DNA of 64,000 nt from a bacterium (Candidatus Blackallbacteria) CG13_big_fil_rev_8_21_14_2_50_49_14 (GCA_002783405.1 PFGG01000045.1:51422-115421); one strand, 5' to 3'. Positions 18,720-28,262 are shown, counted from the stretch's first letter. A program made the numbers and translations. The notes: generated by a model not told the origin, from the sequence alone.

Positions 18720-19619
18720 ATGGAGCATCTGGCGCAACTTTCAGATCTAATCGGCATGAAAGGCCAATGGAACGCCGCAGGAACTGTCTTTAAGACCGAT
18801 ACCCTGAGCTACGGCTATCTCAGTCCAATCCAAAAGATTGAAGTGGAAGGCCAGGGGCTCTATATGATTTCGTGCCCGATCACCAATACCGAATGGTGGC
18901 ATCAATTTATGCCTGTTTCGGGTTGCCCACGGCTGAAAGGCCAATGGATTGAAATCAAAGACCGCTTCGATCCCTTTTGCCGTGCTGCTCAATGTGATGA
19001 GGCCTGTGGCGCCGAAGATCAGTTCGTAGATCTCAGTGCCGGGCGCTTTCGCGTCGATGAAGATCGCGAATTTCTCAACCAACGTTTTCCCCGTTTGGGA
19101 TTCTTTCTTGAAAGAGCAGAAAAACTGACGCAGGAAATTTCACGGCAAACGGGATGTGGGATTCTGCTCGATACCAGCAGCAGTGTACTGGATCTGCGCG
19201 CCCGGTTTATCGGCAGCGACGAGAATATCCAAAAATTTGCCCAGGCCTTTAAAGCACTGTATGCAGAAATCACACGCCTGCAGGGCAAAGTCAGTACCGC
19301 CTGGCTGCCCCAACCCGAAGATTATTCAGATGTAAAAATCAGCGAAGAGAGTGTCTTGGCAGAGGCCCGTTTTTACGCCTTGCAGGAAGCCGTTCGCCAG
19401 GAATCGCTGGATATGCTCAATTTTCTGGTTCAGAAAAAGGGAGGGCAGATCATTGAAAACGAATACTACCTGCCCGTTGAGCAGGTGACCTATACCCTCT
19501 TGAATAATAGAATTGAGGCCAGTCGCAGTGGCCTCTATATGGGAGCCGAAGGCTTCAAAAAAGGCGTTCAGGAATTGCAGCAGTTTTTTCAAACCACCCT
19601 GGGAGGCGGCCGCTGGTGA
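18720..19619 (+). CDS. Uncharacterised protein coupled to G6PD-like gene
   Basis: This 299-residue soluble protein matches no family that I recognise. It has several cysteines in a cluster (about residues 72-100: PVSGCP, DPFCRAAQC, DEACG) that could bind a metal, and a C-terminal half with long helices. The frame is open from 18687, but the ATG at 18720 follows AGGAG. Its stop overlaps the GTG of the glucose-6-phosphate dehydrogenase-like gene (GTGA), so the two proteins are probably made together and may form a complex. In cyanobacteria zwf is followed by opcA, but this protein does not look like OpcA. Confidence 0.7.
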   Translation: MEHLAQLSDLIGMKGQWNAAGTVFKTDTLSYGYLSPIQKIEVEGQGLYMISCPITNTEWWHQFMPVSGCPRLKGQWIEIKDRFDPFCRAAQCDEACGAEDQFVDLSAGRFRVDEDREFLNQRFPRLGFFLERAEKLTQEISRQTGCGILLDTSSSVLDLRARFIGSDENIQKFAQAFKALYAEITRLQGKVSTAWLPQPEDYSDVKISEESVLAEARFYALQEAVRQESLDMLNFLVQKKGGQIIENEYYLPVEQVTYTLLNNRIEASRSGLYMGAEGFKKGVQELQQFFQTTLGGGRW

Positions 19620-21028
19620 GCCCGCCCGTTCTCTTTCTCTGCTATGGCAAACCTGAAGATTTGCCAGAAAGCAAGCTCTTCAAAAATCTACTCAGTTTAA
19701 GCCGTCAAAACAAATTGCCCAGCCACTGGGCCTGCCTGCTGATGGGAGAAACCCCTCTGACGGGTGAGGAATGGAACCAAATCATAGCAGAAAAGCTCAG
19801 AGAAGAAGGTTTGGAATGGCAGGAAAACAGTCTCACTAAATTTGAATACTTTCAGGTGGCAGAACATTCCACGCAAGAACTCACCCAATTGCATGAATTG
19901 ATTGCCCATCTCAATGTTCAACTCGATCTTCAGGGCAATTTTCTGTTTTATCCGCTGCAAGAGGATTTTTCAGAATTTTTGAGAATTATACACAGTCTGG
20001 GTCTTTCAAGACCCCCTGAAGTGCGCGGCTTTCGCAGAATTTTGCTGGAGATGCCCCTGCATTCAGATCTCGCAGGCTTGAAAAGCAAACAACGCGAATT
20101 GCATGACCTCTTTCGTGAAGAACAAATTTTCAGACGCAGCTATGGCCTCTGCCCCTATATCCTGAATGCCTTGATCAGCCTGCGCTTTTCCAATGGCATT
20201 TTTGAGCCGCTCTGGAACCGCCACCAGATCCAGGCAGTGGAAATCAGCTTGGGAGACCTTACCCCTGTTAACAGAGAGCAACCCTCTTTTATTGAAGAAC
20301 GTCTCCCCGCCCTGCTTCAACTTTTATCCCTGATCGCCATGGACCCCCCCGTGCTGCGCGAGGAACAGGCCATTCGCAATGAAATGCTCAAGGTTTTACT
20401 TTCTTTAAGAAATCTCGACCCCTACGAAATTCCTGAGTTGGCCATGCTGGGGAGATTGAAATCAGAAAGTCTGCTCCAAGCAGACATTGAACCCCACGAA
20501 TCCTATCTCGGCTTGCGCATCCATATCGACAATGGACGTTGGAACGAAACCCCCTTTTACCTGCGCAGCGCAGCAGGGGTTCCCCAGGATCGCCTGGATC
20601 TGGTTTTTCATTTTCATCCCGTCTCCAATCGGCTGTTTCAAGAAAGCGATCCCTTAGACGTTCAAAACACACTGGTGATCAGTTTTTTTCCAGAACTCAA
20701 ATTGGAACTGAGCTTGGGAGTTCCCGCCGGTCAAAACACCACGGAATTGCAGGCGGTTCAACTGAACTGGAAAGATGAGGCGAATGCCAAAAGCATGCGC
20801 GCAGGGTTTGATGCCCTCTTGCTGGATTGTCTGGAAGGCAGACAGGAACTGTTTCTCAGAGCTGACGCAATTGAAAGCATTGAAGCTTGGATCAGCCCTT
20901 TAAAAAAAGCAAGAGAACAGAAGAAACTGCCCCGCTATCTTTACCGGGATTCAGAGTGGGGGCCGAGCGAAGCAGAATCTCTGTTTGAAGATTTACACGC
21001 CCAGTGGTGGGAACCTGAAAACTTCTGA
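19616..21028 (+). CDS. Glucose-6-phosphate dehydrogenase-like protein, predicted inactive
   Basis: The 470-residue product follows the length and order of G6PD. Family landmarks are recognisable: LRFSNGIFEPLWNR (about 189-202), LLSLIAMDPP, IRNEMLKVLLSLR, a C-terminal IHIDNGRWNETPFYLR and the final EWGPSEAE. The active site is lost. The usual RIDHYLGKE reads RRSYGLCPY (about 173-181), replacing the Asp-His pair and the Lys; the EKPLG motif reads EMPLH (about 145-149); the GxxGDLAxRKL nucleotide motif reads GKPEDLPESKLF (about 11-22). So it is a homologue unlikely to oxidise glucose 6-phosphate and more likely binds or senses it. The homology is read from motif order by eye. Confidence 0.75.
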   Translation: MSPPVLFLCYGKPEDLPESKLFKNLLSLSRQNKLPSHWACLLMGETPLTGEEWNQIIAEKLREEGLEWQENSLTKFEYFQVAEHSTQELTQLHELIAHLNVQLDLQGNFLFYPLQEDFSEFLRIIHSLGLSRPPEVRGFRRILLEMPLHSDLAGLKSKQRELHDLFREEQIFRRSYGLCPYILNALISLRFSNGIFEPLWNRHQIQAVEISLGDLTPVNREQPSFIEERLPALLQLLSLIAMDPPVLREEQAIRNEMLKVLLSLRNLDPYEIPELAMLGRLKSESLLQADIEPHESYLGLRIHIDNGRWNETPFYLRSAAGVPQDRLDLVFHFHPVSNRLFQESDPLDVQNTLVISFFPELKLELSLGVPAGQNTTELQAVQLNWKDEANAKSMRAGFDALLLDCLEGRQELFLRADAIESIEAWISPLKKAREQKKLPRYLYRDSEWGPSEAESLFEDLHAQWWEPENF

Positions 21029-21057
21029 AGCGCAAATTCCAACCCAAGGCAGAAAAA

Positions 21058-22128
21058 TCAGGCCATTGGGCTCATCACCAGATTCTGATTCAAAGACTGA
21101 TTGAGTTTATCTATCGCATCCATCAAGCTGCGCAGGGCATTTTTATCAATTTTCTGGGTTTCGAGAAGGCGTTGGGTCGTATCAAAGAAATTCAGGATCC
21201 TTTCAAACTGAGGCGGCACTTTCTCAATTTTATGTTTCGCATCTTCCAGATCCTGTTTGTCTTTTAATTCCTTACGCAGCATTTCTAATTCCATGCATCG
21301 TTTACGGATGAAGGTTTTCAAGACCGCCTGGGCCACATCCGCAGGATCATTTTGAAGGGCGTTCATCATCATTTCTTTTTCTTCTTCATTCATACCAAAA
21401 GCAGCCTGAAGCTCAGGAGCATGAAGATACGCCATCACCTGATAGGCGGCTTCTATCATCGCTTGAAGATCTTGCTGAGCTTGCCAGTCTTCGAGCCGCT
21501 GCTCTTCTTCCAATAGCTCCATGGCATTTTGATTTTCATACGCCCAAAATGGGGCTTCAGCTTGAGTATCGGTTGCTTTAAAAAACTGATCAAGGCCCTG
21601 ACCTGCACTGCCAGAAGCTGCAGCCAGTGGAATTTGCCCCGTTTGCGTCGTTTCAGCCAGTGAAGGATTTTGGCTCAGCGCATCCAGACGCAAGGCCAAT
21701 TGAATGGAAGTCACTTGATAGGCGGTAACCCCTTCAGCATTGGTAAAGGGGGTATAAATCTGAATCAAACTGCCACGACTGGCTTCATCCGCATATTTTT
21801 GTACGGTGACGGGTTGTTGAGGCCTGGATTGCGTAGCTGGGGTTTCATAGGCCGATGAAACTTGAATCTTGAGGTGTAAGTCGGTTGTGCTCAATGCCTG
21901 GGTTCCCACCAGGGAAGGCCCGGAAGCGAGCTGAGACTGTTTCTGACGGCGCATGGCGTCTGCTAAATATTCCAATTGCAGAAAGAAATTCACGAAATCC
22001 TGAAAAGCATACTGCACCATCTGCTTTTGCACAGGGCTCAAACTGGGAGAAGCCTGCCCCTCGGCACGCGCAAGCTCAACCTGTTGCAATAATTGTGATT
22101 CTAAACGAGAAATGGATAAAACACTCAC
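21058..22128 (-). CDS. Uncharacterised helical protein
   Basis: This 356-residue protein is rich in Gln, Ala, Glu and Leu, with predicted helices at both ends (about 1-65 and 200-356) and a Thr/Ser/Gln-rich middle. The C-terminal part has coiled-coil character (residues 265-345). No signal peptide, enzyme motif or known domain was found. It converges with the G6PD-like gene (29 bases between stops) and lies just downstream of the phosphohexomutase-like gene on the same strand, with a 113-base gap. Its function is unknown. Confidence 0.6.
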   Translation of the reverse strand: MSVLSISRLESQLLQQVELARAEGQASPSLSPVQKQMVQYAFQDFVNFFLQLEYLADAMRRQKQSQLASGPSLVGTQALSTTDLHLKIQVSSAYETPATQSRPQQPVTVQKYADEASRGSLIQIYTPFTNAEGVTAYQVTSIQLALRLDALSQNPSLAETTQTGQIPLAAASGSAGQGLDQFFKATDTQAEAPFWAYENQNAMELLEEEQRLEDWQAQQDLQAMIEAAYQVMAYLHAPELQAAFGMNEEEKEMMMNALQNDPADVAQAVLKTFIRKRCMELEMLRKELKDKQDLEDAKHKIEKVPPQFERILNFFDTTQRLLETQKIDKNALRSLMDAIDKLNQSLNQNLVMSPMA

Positions 22129-22241
22129 GAATCAGCCTCCGCCAAAGAAGAATGAATGGGATTAGAATACGCTAGCACAGTACCCCTCCAAGTTTCAAGC
22201 TCTTAAAGGCAGGCCTTCACGCTGCCCAGAAGCAATGCGAA

Positions 22242-23399
22242 TCAGGAGAGAATCTTTTCGTTTAGCGCATCAATCAACTGGCTCAAATTCTGCTTGCGGG
22301 TGGCCATCAATTCAAGCAAAATCAGGGCAGAGAGAATACCATCCCGCTCCATGATATGCCCTTGAAAGGCATAGCCCCCCAAGCCATCACTGGCCATCAA
22401 GGCCTGTTCCTGAACCATTTCAGCGGTAATATTGCGAAAATCTGTGGTAGTTGAATAGGTAATTGGCAATTTGTGAAATTCTGCAACCTTTTCAGCAAAA
22501 TCATGCTGACGGGTAGGCTTGACAATGCCCCCATGCCATTCTTTCTCAGTGACCAAATAATCAATTAAAAGCGCAAACATTTGATCATGGGGAATCAAGG
22601 TGCCACAGATGCCAATGGCCTGCATATTGCAGCCATCGCCATCAATCGCAATGCCCACCCCCAGAGAAGCCCGTGTACTGACCACCACCTGACGCAATTC
22701 GTAAAGATTCTCATCACTCAAGACAGGCACCAAACTGCCAAAATCGGAATGGGGGCTGTTTTGAATTTCACGCAAAACCCCACCTGCTTCCCTGAAGATT
22801 TCGTGAAGGTAACCCGAGCTGATGCCATAGAGATAATCCACAGTGATATCGATCGGCAGAGAGGCAATCAGGCGTAAATCGACAAAGCGTTTGATTTGGC
22901 TGAAATAAGCGGGTTTGGGGTTGTGGAGGTTCTTTTCACCGGGATTGACGCTGTAATGCAGATAGCCAGGATTTTCGCTGAGGATCTGAATTTCTTGTTC
23001 AATGCCCTGGGTGGTGTCTTCACTGGCAATGGCCATATGGGAGGTAATAAATTTCACACCATTGTATTCAGCGGACTCATTGGCCCCGGTAATCATAATC
23101 GCGCCCGTACAGACCAAATCCTGAACCATCCAGCTGATAACCGGGGTAGGGGCTGCACGATCGCTGATATAGACATCCAGACCATTGTTGGTGACGACTT
23201 CTGCAGCCACTTGGGCAAAATGTTGCCCCATAAAGCGCGAATCACAGCCGATCACCAGTCGCGGCGGGAAATTATCAATATAGCTCTGTTGTTTGCGTAC
23301 ATGGTTACAAATGGCCTGCACCACCATACGCAGATTGGTAAAGGTAAATTGGTCTGCTACGACCGCCTGCCATCCATTGGCTTCAAAGCGTGGTTCCAT
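22242..23399 (-). CDS. Phosphoglucomutase/phosphomannomutase-like protein, predicted inactive
   Basis: This 385-residue protein follows the alpha-D-phosphohexomutase fold from the start (ANGWQAVVADQFTFTNLR) through the family landmarks to GHIMERDGILSALILLE. The catalytic residues are changed. The phosphoserine loop TASHNP reads TGANES, so the catalytic Ser is Ala106. The metal loop DGDADR reads DGDGCN (about 253-258), losing the third Asp and the Arg. The sugar loop GEESGG reads SDGLGG (about 337-342). It is shorter than the usual 450-470 residues and lacks most of domain 4. Its ATG lies inside the end of the isomerase gene (17-base overlap). Confidence 0.78.
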   Translation of the reverse strand: MEPRFEANGWQAVVADQFTFTNLRMVVQAICNHVRKQQSYIDNFPPRLVIGCDSRFMGQHFAQVAAEVVTNNGLDVYISDRAAPTPVISWMVQDLVCTGAIMITGANESAEYNGVKFITSHMAIASEDTTQGIEQEIQILSENPGYLHYSVNPGEKNLHNPKPAYFSQIKRFVDLRLIASLPIDITVDYLYGISSGYLHEIFREAGGVLREIQNSPHSDFGSLVPVLSDENLYELRQVVVSTRASLGVGIAIDGDGCNMQAIGICGTLIPHDQMFALLIDYLVTEKEWHGGIVKPTRQHDFAEKVAEFHKLPITYSTTTDFRNITAEMVQEQALMASDGLGGYAFQGHIMERDGILSALILLELMATRKQNLSQLIDALNEKILS

Positions 23400-24450
23400 G
23401 AGGTATTAAAGCTATTCTCCGCTTGAATTCATCGATGGGCGCGATCGGAGTAGGATCCGTCTGATTGAGCAAGGCCAGATAAACACTGACAAAATCACCC
23501 AGGCAGGTCAGATACAAAACTTTTTCCAAATGATTCTCGCCTTGGGCCTGAAGCACCGTTACCGAAGCAATATGGTCTGCCACCAGCTCCAAGGAGACGC
23601 GATCAAAATCTGCCACATCGGAATTTAGCGTAAGATAAACCAAAGCCTTTTGGCTATGATAGGCAGCACACATTGCCACCATCTCATTGTGATTGAGTTC
23701 CGGCAAATTCGAACAAACGGCAAGCCGCTTGGCATTTTCACTCCATTGGTTTTTCCAGCGTTGGGCAATAATACCCGTTTCTGGATCACTGCCCCAAAAA
23801 AGAACGTCGTGGCTACGCAGAGATTTTGCAAGTTTGAGGGGTTCTGGCTCTGGATTTTGTGGGCTGATCGCAAAAGCATGGGCCCAATCGGCAAGAGGCT
23901 CCAAACTCTTTGCAAGTTCCGCAGCCGAAAGTTTCAGACTGTCCAGCTGATAAAGACTCCCCAAGAGGGCAAAAAGCATATCAAAGAGTGCAGAGCGTGG
24001 TGGCAAGCCGCCTGCAATCGGAATACAGTGGATACCATTTTCGGAGGCAAATTGAGACAGGGCTCCCCCAGAAGAAAGCACGAGCAAATGCGCCCCCCGT
24101 GCCTTCGCGGCTTGCATACAGGCCAAAGTTTCTGCCGTGTTGCCTGAATAGGAGACCCCAATCACCAGGGTATGGGAATCCACCCAAGCCGGCAGTTTTG
24201 CGGATTTATTCACCCAAATGGGAAGCTTCGACTCAGTACAGAGCGCTTGAAGCAAATCCCCCGTACTGCCAGACCCCCCCATACCACAGACTAAAAGCTG
24301 ATGAAACGTATCACTGGGGGCCTGAAGGGGGTGGTTCTGCCCCATTTGAAAATGCAAGCGGGCCCGTTCTGGAGCGGCTTTTACCAGTTCCAGCATGCCT
24401 GAAGGGTCAAATTGGGTCAGCTGCTGCAAATCGTCAAGCGTCGGGTTCAT
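23383..24450 (-). CDS. Bifunctional phosphoglucose/phosphomannose isomerase
   Basis: This 355-residue SIS-domain enzyme belongs to the archaeal-type PGI/PMI family, which interconverts fructose 6-phosphate with glucose 6-phosphate or mannose 6-phosphate. Sugar-phosphate motifs are visible: CGMGGSGSTGD (about 55-65), SYSGNTAETL (about 99-108) and PPRSALF (about 150). The catalytic Glu and His lie in LPELNHNE (about 244-251). In contrast with its two neighbours it appears intact. It has a good ribosome site (GAAGGAATC) and is first in an operon with the mutase-like gene. Confidence 0.85.
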   Translation of the reverse strand: MNPTLDDLQQLTQFDPSGMLELVKAAPERARLHFQMGQNHPLQAPSDTFHQLLVCGMGGSGSTGDLLQALCTESKLPIWVNKSAKLPAWVDSHTLVIGVSYSGNTAETLACMQAAKARGAHLLVLSSGGALSQFASENGIHCIPIAGGLPPRSALFDMLFALLGSLYQLDSLKLSAAELAKSLEPLADWAHAFAISPQNPEPEPLKLAKSLRSHDVLFWGSDPETGIIAQRWKNQWSENAKRLAVCSNLPELNHNEMVAMCAAYHSQKALVYLTLNSDVADFDRVSLELVADHIASVTVLQAQGENHLEKVLYLTCLGDFVSVYLALLNQTDPTPIAPIDEFKRRIALIPHGTTL

Positions 24451-24569
24451 GAAAAGATTCCTTCAAATCAGTTTGATCAGGCCAGTTATATCCTTGCCCG
24501 TACAGTTTAGTCTATTTCTAAGGGTTCTGGTTTAAGAGCGGGACAAAATCCTCGCACCGTCAAGAAGAA

Positions 24570-24599
24570 AAAGACCACCGCCAAGAGGCGATGGTCTTT
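24570..24599 (-). terminator. Rho-independent terminator of the acyl-CoA dehydrogenase gene
   Basis: The 13-base arms 24570-24582 and 24587-24599 pair with a single mismatch around an AAGA loop. On the minus strand the stem is followed by TTTCTTCTTG, a weak U-rich tract. It lies 15 bases past the stop of the gene at 24614-25765. Confidence 0.75.
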
Positions 24600-24613
24600 A
24601 GAAAATGAAAAGC

Positions 24614-25765
24614 CTAGGCGCGTTTACGCTCAAAGAGTTCTTTGGCGATAATCAAACGTTGAATTTGACTGGTGCCTTCGTAAATCTGGAAGATTTTGGC
24701 ATCGCGCATCAATTTTTCAACAGGATATTCTTTGCTATAGCCATTTCCGCCGTGAATCTGAACAGCATCAGTGGCCACGCGCATCACGGTATCCGCTGCA
24801 AAGCATTTGGCAAAAGCTGCAAATTTGGTATTGCGCTCGCCTTGATCGATCATCCAGGCCGATCTCCAAACCAACATGCGAGCCGCTTCAATATCTTTCG
24901 CCATATCGGCAATCATAAAGCTGATGGCCTGGTGGCTGGCAATCGGCACCCCAAAGGTTTTGCGTTGGGAGGCATATTGAATCGATTCTTCCATCGCACG
25001 GCGGGCCACACCAACAGCACCTGCTGCGACCATGGGGCGAGAAAGGTCAAAGGCGGCCATGGCAATTTTAAAGCCCTGTCCTTCGCCACCGAGCAGATTT
25101 TTGGCAGGAACTTTCACGTTTTCAAAGGTAATCCCACGGGTATCAGAACAGCGCTGGCCCATGTTCATTTCTTTTTTACCGACTTGAATGCCTTCGCTGT
25201 CAGCTTCAACCAAAAATGCGGTCATGCCACGGGCACCGGCGCTTAAATCTGTAGAGGCCAAAACAAAATACCAATTGGCAACGCTGGCATTGGTAATCCA
25301 CATTTTGGCACCATTGAGAATATATTCATCGCCCACTTTTTTGGCGGTCGTGCGAATGCTGGCGACGTCTGATCCCGCATCGGGTTCAGTCACACAATAG
25401 GCGGCAAGCAGAGGCGCTTCGGTCATACGCCCCAAAAAGCTTTTCTTCTGGTCTTCATTGGCAGCCACCAAAACGGGGCATTCTGCCAGCATATTGCCTT
25501 CCATTGCGGTCGAAATACCAGAACAACCATAGGCCAGTTCTTCAGAGACGATACTGCCATCCAGAACACTCAGGCCCAGGCCGCCGTATTCTTCGGGAAT
25601 ATGGTTGTTGATCAGTCCGGCATCCCAGGCTTTGTTGATGATTTCGCGGGGATATTCAGCGGTTTCATCGTGATAAGCGGCTTTGGGGATGATTTCTTTT
25701 TGGGTGAAATCGCGGGCCAGTTTCTGATACTCTTTTTGTTCATCAGAAAGAGAAAAATCGATCAT
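24614..25765 (-). CDS. Acyl-CoA dehydrogenase
   Basis: This 383-residue FAD enzyme introduces the alpha-beta double bond in acyl-CoA and passes electrons to ETF. Family signatures are clear: [17 protein letters not shown] (about 121-137), the MWITNA region, and [20 protein letters not shown] near 345, which carries the C-terminal signature. The catalytic base lies in IYEGTSQIQ (Glu near 367), as in short- and medium-chain enzymes. A TATAAT box lies at 25805-25810 (complement) and AAGGAG precedes the ATG. No partner beta-oxidation gene is adjacent. Confidence 0.95.
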   Translation of the reverse strand: MIDFSLSDEQKEYQKLARDFTQKEIIPKAAYHDETAEYPREIINKAWDAGLINNHIPEEYGGLGLSVLDGSIVSEELAYGCSGISTAMEGNMLAECPVLVAANEDQKKSFLGRMTEAPLLAAYCVTEPDAGSDVASIRTTAKKVGDEYILNGAKMWITNASVANWYFVLASTDLSAGARGMTAFLVEADSEGIQVGKKEMNMGQRCSDTRGITFENVKVPAKNLLGGEGQGFKIAMAAFDLSRPMVAAGAVGVARRAMEESIQYASQRKTFGVPIASHQAISFMIADMAKDIEAARMLVWRSAWMIDQGERNTKFAAFAKCFAADTVMRVATDAVQIHGGNGYSKEYPVEKLMRDAKIFQIYEGTSQIQRLIIAKELFERKRA

Positions 25766-25881
25766 AGCGAGCTCCTTGCGGGGGTAATAGGTTGATCAAA
25801 CGGCATTATAACACGGTGCATACAAGTGAAGGAGTGCTGGCCAAGATTTATTCAAGCGATTGCTAAAAAGCACGCTAGCGC

Positions 25882-26949
25882 TCATTGCAAATCTTTGCTG
25901 ATCTTCTCAACCAGGCCATCATTGTCTTCATAGCCACTGTTGTTCAATACAATCGTGAGAAAATCTTCACTGATCTGATAACTGATCAGGGTGCGAAAAC
26001 CGGCCCAGGAACCATTGTGCCAGACCAAATCGCCCTCTTCATCAATCACCCAGCCATAGCCATAATCGGTTGTTTTCCCATTGTTCAGCTGTCCAGGTTG
26101 AAACAGCATTTTCAGGCCAGCCTTGGAAATCAATTTTCCCTGAAACAGAGCCTCCTGCCATTTGCGCAGATCCAAAGCTGAGCTGTAGATGCCACCATCG
26201 CCAACAACACCATCCATCCAGGTGAGATCATCACCAACCAGTTGATTGCGCTGATAGGCCATGCCCTTGACCAGGGGCTTGGATTTGCCCGGTTGGTAGA
26301 CAAAACTGTCCTGCATGCCGGCTGGGGTAAAAACGTGTGCTTTAAGATAATCTGCAAAGCTCTGTTTGGAGACAGCTTCAACCAACGAAGCCAAGAAAGC
26401 ATAGCCTGTATTGCTGTAATCATACTTGCTATTGGGCTTAAACGCGAGCGCTGGCTTGTGTTTGCGGAATAAATTTAAGATATCTGCATTGGTGAGTAAC
26501 TGATCAGTATCCCACTCTTCTTCTGCCAGTTCGATATAATCAGGAAGCCCTGAACGGTGGCCCAACAAGTGATCCACGGTGATTTCAGGATAGGGCAGCT
26601 TCAAGTATTTCTGAATTTTATCTTCATAACGAAGTTTGCCAGCTTCCACCAATTGGGCAATGGCCAAGGCCGTAAACTGTTTTGAAACTGAAGCCAGATT
26701 AAAAGCCGAGTTCATTTCCAGCTTTTTCTGACTGCGAATATCGCAATAACCTTGTGCAGCCTGAAAGACAACCTTTCCTTCTTTGACCATTAATACCGTT
26801 CCATGAAATTTTGGAGCCTTGGAAAGCTGCTCAAGGGAAGATTTTTGCGCAGCCCTTGCAGCAAAATCCGGGATAAAAACGGGGCTGAAGGCAGCGAATA
26901 TCAAGGCGGCCCCTAAAGCGCCCTGTCTGGCCATGTTCTTCAATTTCAA
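25882..26949 (-). CDS. Exported serine hydrolase, class C beta-lactamase fold
   Basis: This 355-residue protein carries a signal peptide ending near AARA and a beta-lactamase-like domain with all three motifs: SVSK (Ser87, Lys90), YSN (Tyr178) and HNGSW (about residue 317). Such proteins are usually esterases, peptidases or D-aminopeptidases rather than true beta-lactamases. The frame begins at a TTG; an ATG five codons in (26934) is an alternative start. It stands alone between the acyl-CoA dehydrogenase and the VWA genes. Confidence 0.88.
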   Translation of the reverse strand: MKLKNMARQGALGAALIFAAFSPVFIPDFAARAAQKSSLEQLSKAPKFHGTVLMVKEGKVVFQAAQGYCDIRSQKKLEMNSAFNLASVSKQFTALAIAQLVEAGKLRYEDKIQKYLKLPYPEITVDHLLGHRSGLPDYIELAEEEWDTDQLLTNADILNLFRKHKPALAFKPNSKYDYSNTGYAFLASLVEAVSKQSFADYLKAHVFTPAGMQDSFVYQPGKSKPLVKGMAYQRNQLVGDDLTWMDGVVGDGGIYSSALDLRKWQEALFQGKLISKAGLKMLFQPGQLNNGKTTDYGYGWVIDEEGDLVWHNGSWAGFRTLISYQISEDFLTIVLNNSGYEDNDGLVEKISKDLQ

Positions 26950-27056
26950 AATTAAATGCCTGCTTTAACTCTATGGATGGGACAGTAAGAAAAACACAGA
27001 CAGTATATCTAAAAAAAGGAAATTGGAAAACTGGGCAGAGAAAAGCTCAGAAGGTC

Positions 27057-28262
27057 TTAAGCACTCTGATTCAAAGATCCGACCGCTCTTTTGATGCCAT
27101 TCAGGCTCAAATCTTCCATCTGGATCAAACTGCGAATCGTATTCAAAGTCCAGGAACCATAGGTTTGATCCCAGCTCTCCTTGGGCAAGGGGTTCAACCA
27201 AACCAGATGGGGAAAGCGTTTTTTAAAGCGGTTTAACCAGACCAGGCTGGGTTCAGACGTTTCATCTTCAAAATACAGACTGCCATAGGGAGAGACCAAT
27301 TCACCGGGGCCCATGCTGGCATCCCCCACAAAAATCACCCGTGTTTCTGGAGACGCCTGCAAAAGCTTCTCTGTTTCAATGCGTTCCTGATGACGCGCAT
27401 CTTTGAAAACGCTTTGGTAAATCGTATTGTGAAAATAATAGATTTTCAGACTCTTGAAGCGATCCTTGAGTTTTTCAAACACCAAGCGGGTCAGATCAAT
27501 ATGGGGAAGCATCGACATGCCCCCATTGTCGATCAAGAGCATAACGGTGATTTTATCCTTCAAATCGCGTTGAAAAACCAGTTCAATTTCACCGCCATTT
27601 TTGGCTGTGGCTTGAATCGAGCGCTCGATATCCAATTCAGTATGGGCACCCGAGGGTTTGAGTTGCTTCAGCGAAGCCAAAGCCTGGCGAATATTGCTGC
27701 CTTTCAAGGCATTCGAAGAGGCATAGTCGATAAAATTTCGTTGTCCAATCGCTTTGATAGCCGAACGGTTGCCGCCCGGCCCATGTACGCGCACCCCAGG
27801 CTGGGCCATGCCCGAGTGCCCAAAGGGAGAACTGCCCCCTGTTCCCACCCAACGATTGCCGCCATCATGTCGTTCCAATTGGGCTTTCAAGGTTTCCCAG
27901 AACTTGCGAATCAACTCTTCCTGGCTCAATTTCCAGACCGGGCCCGTGATTTCATTTTGGGCAATGGCATTTTTCAACCAGGCCTTGAACTGCGGGGTAG
28001 AGAGCAGGGCGGGGTCCCCTTCTGCAAGATTGGGAATATCAATATCCAAAAAATAGAAGGCAAAGGCGCGTTCAAAGGCATCCAGATGCTCTGCCTTTTT
28101 GACAACCGTCAGTTTTAAAAAGACAAACAGACTGTCTAAATTCTTAACCAGCCCTCTTTCCAACCCGCTTTGAAATTCAAGAATATACTGCAAACTGATG
28201 GGCACGCCATAGCGCGGCAAGAGCTGAAAAAAGGCGATAAACAGGGGATCTGCTTCCATCAC
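27057..28262 (-). CDS. VWA-domain protein of the CoxE-like type
   Basis: This 401-residue protein has a helical N-terminal half, a Gly-rich linker (about 133-165) and a C-terminal von Willebrand A domain. The metal-site motif is DNGGMSM (from Asp245) rather than the usual DxSGS, so metal binding may be altered. A MoxR-type ATPase gene ends three bases upstream. MoxR/VWA pairs act as chaperones for metal-centre insertion or protein maturation; the client here is unknown. The ATG one codon later (28259) is equally possible. Confidence 0.82.
   Translation of the reverse strand: MMEADPLFIAFFQLLPRYGVPISLQYILEFQSGLERGLVKNLDSLFVFLKLTVVKKAEHLDAFERAFAFYFLDIDIPNLAEGDPALLSTPQFKAWLKNAIAQNEITGPVWKLSQEELIRKFWETLKAQLERHDGGNRWVGTGGSSPFGHSGMAQPGVRVHGPGGNRSAIKAIGQRNFIDYASSNALKGSNIRQALASLKQLKPSGAHTELDIERSIQATAKNGGEIELVFQRDLKDKITVMLLIDNGGMSMLPHIDLTRLVFEKLKDRFKSLKIYYFHNTIYQSVFKDARHQERIETEKLLQASPETRVIFVGDASMGPGELVSPYGSLYFEDETSEPSLVWLNRFKKRFPHLVWLNPLPKESWDQTYGSWTLNTIRSLIQMEDLSLNGIKRAVGSLNQSA

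Noticed and set aside
23650..24452. Plus-strand frames of 165 and 180 codons opposite the isomerase gene
   Set aside because: They overlap each other and the confirmed isomerase gene; no supporting motif.
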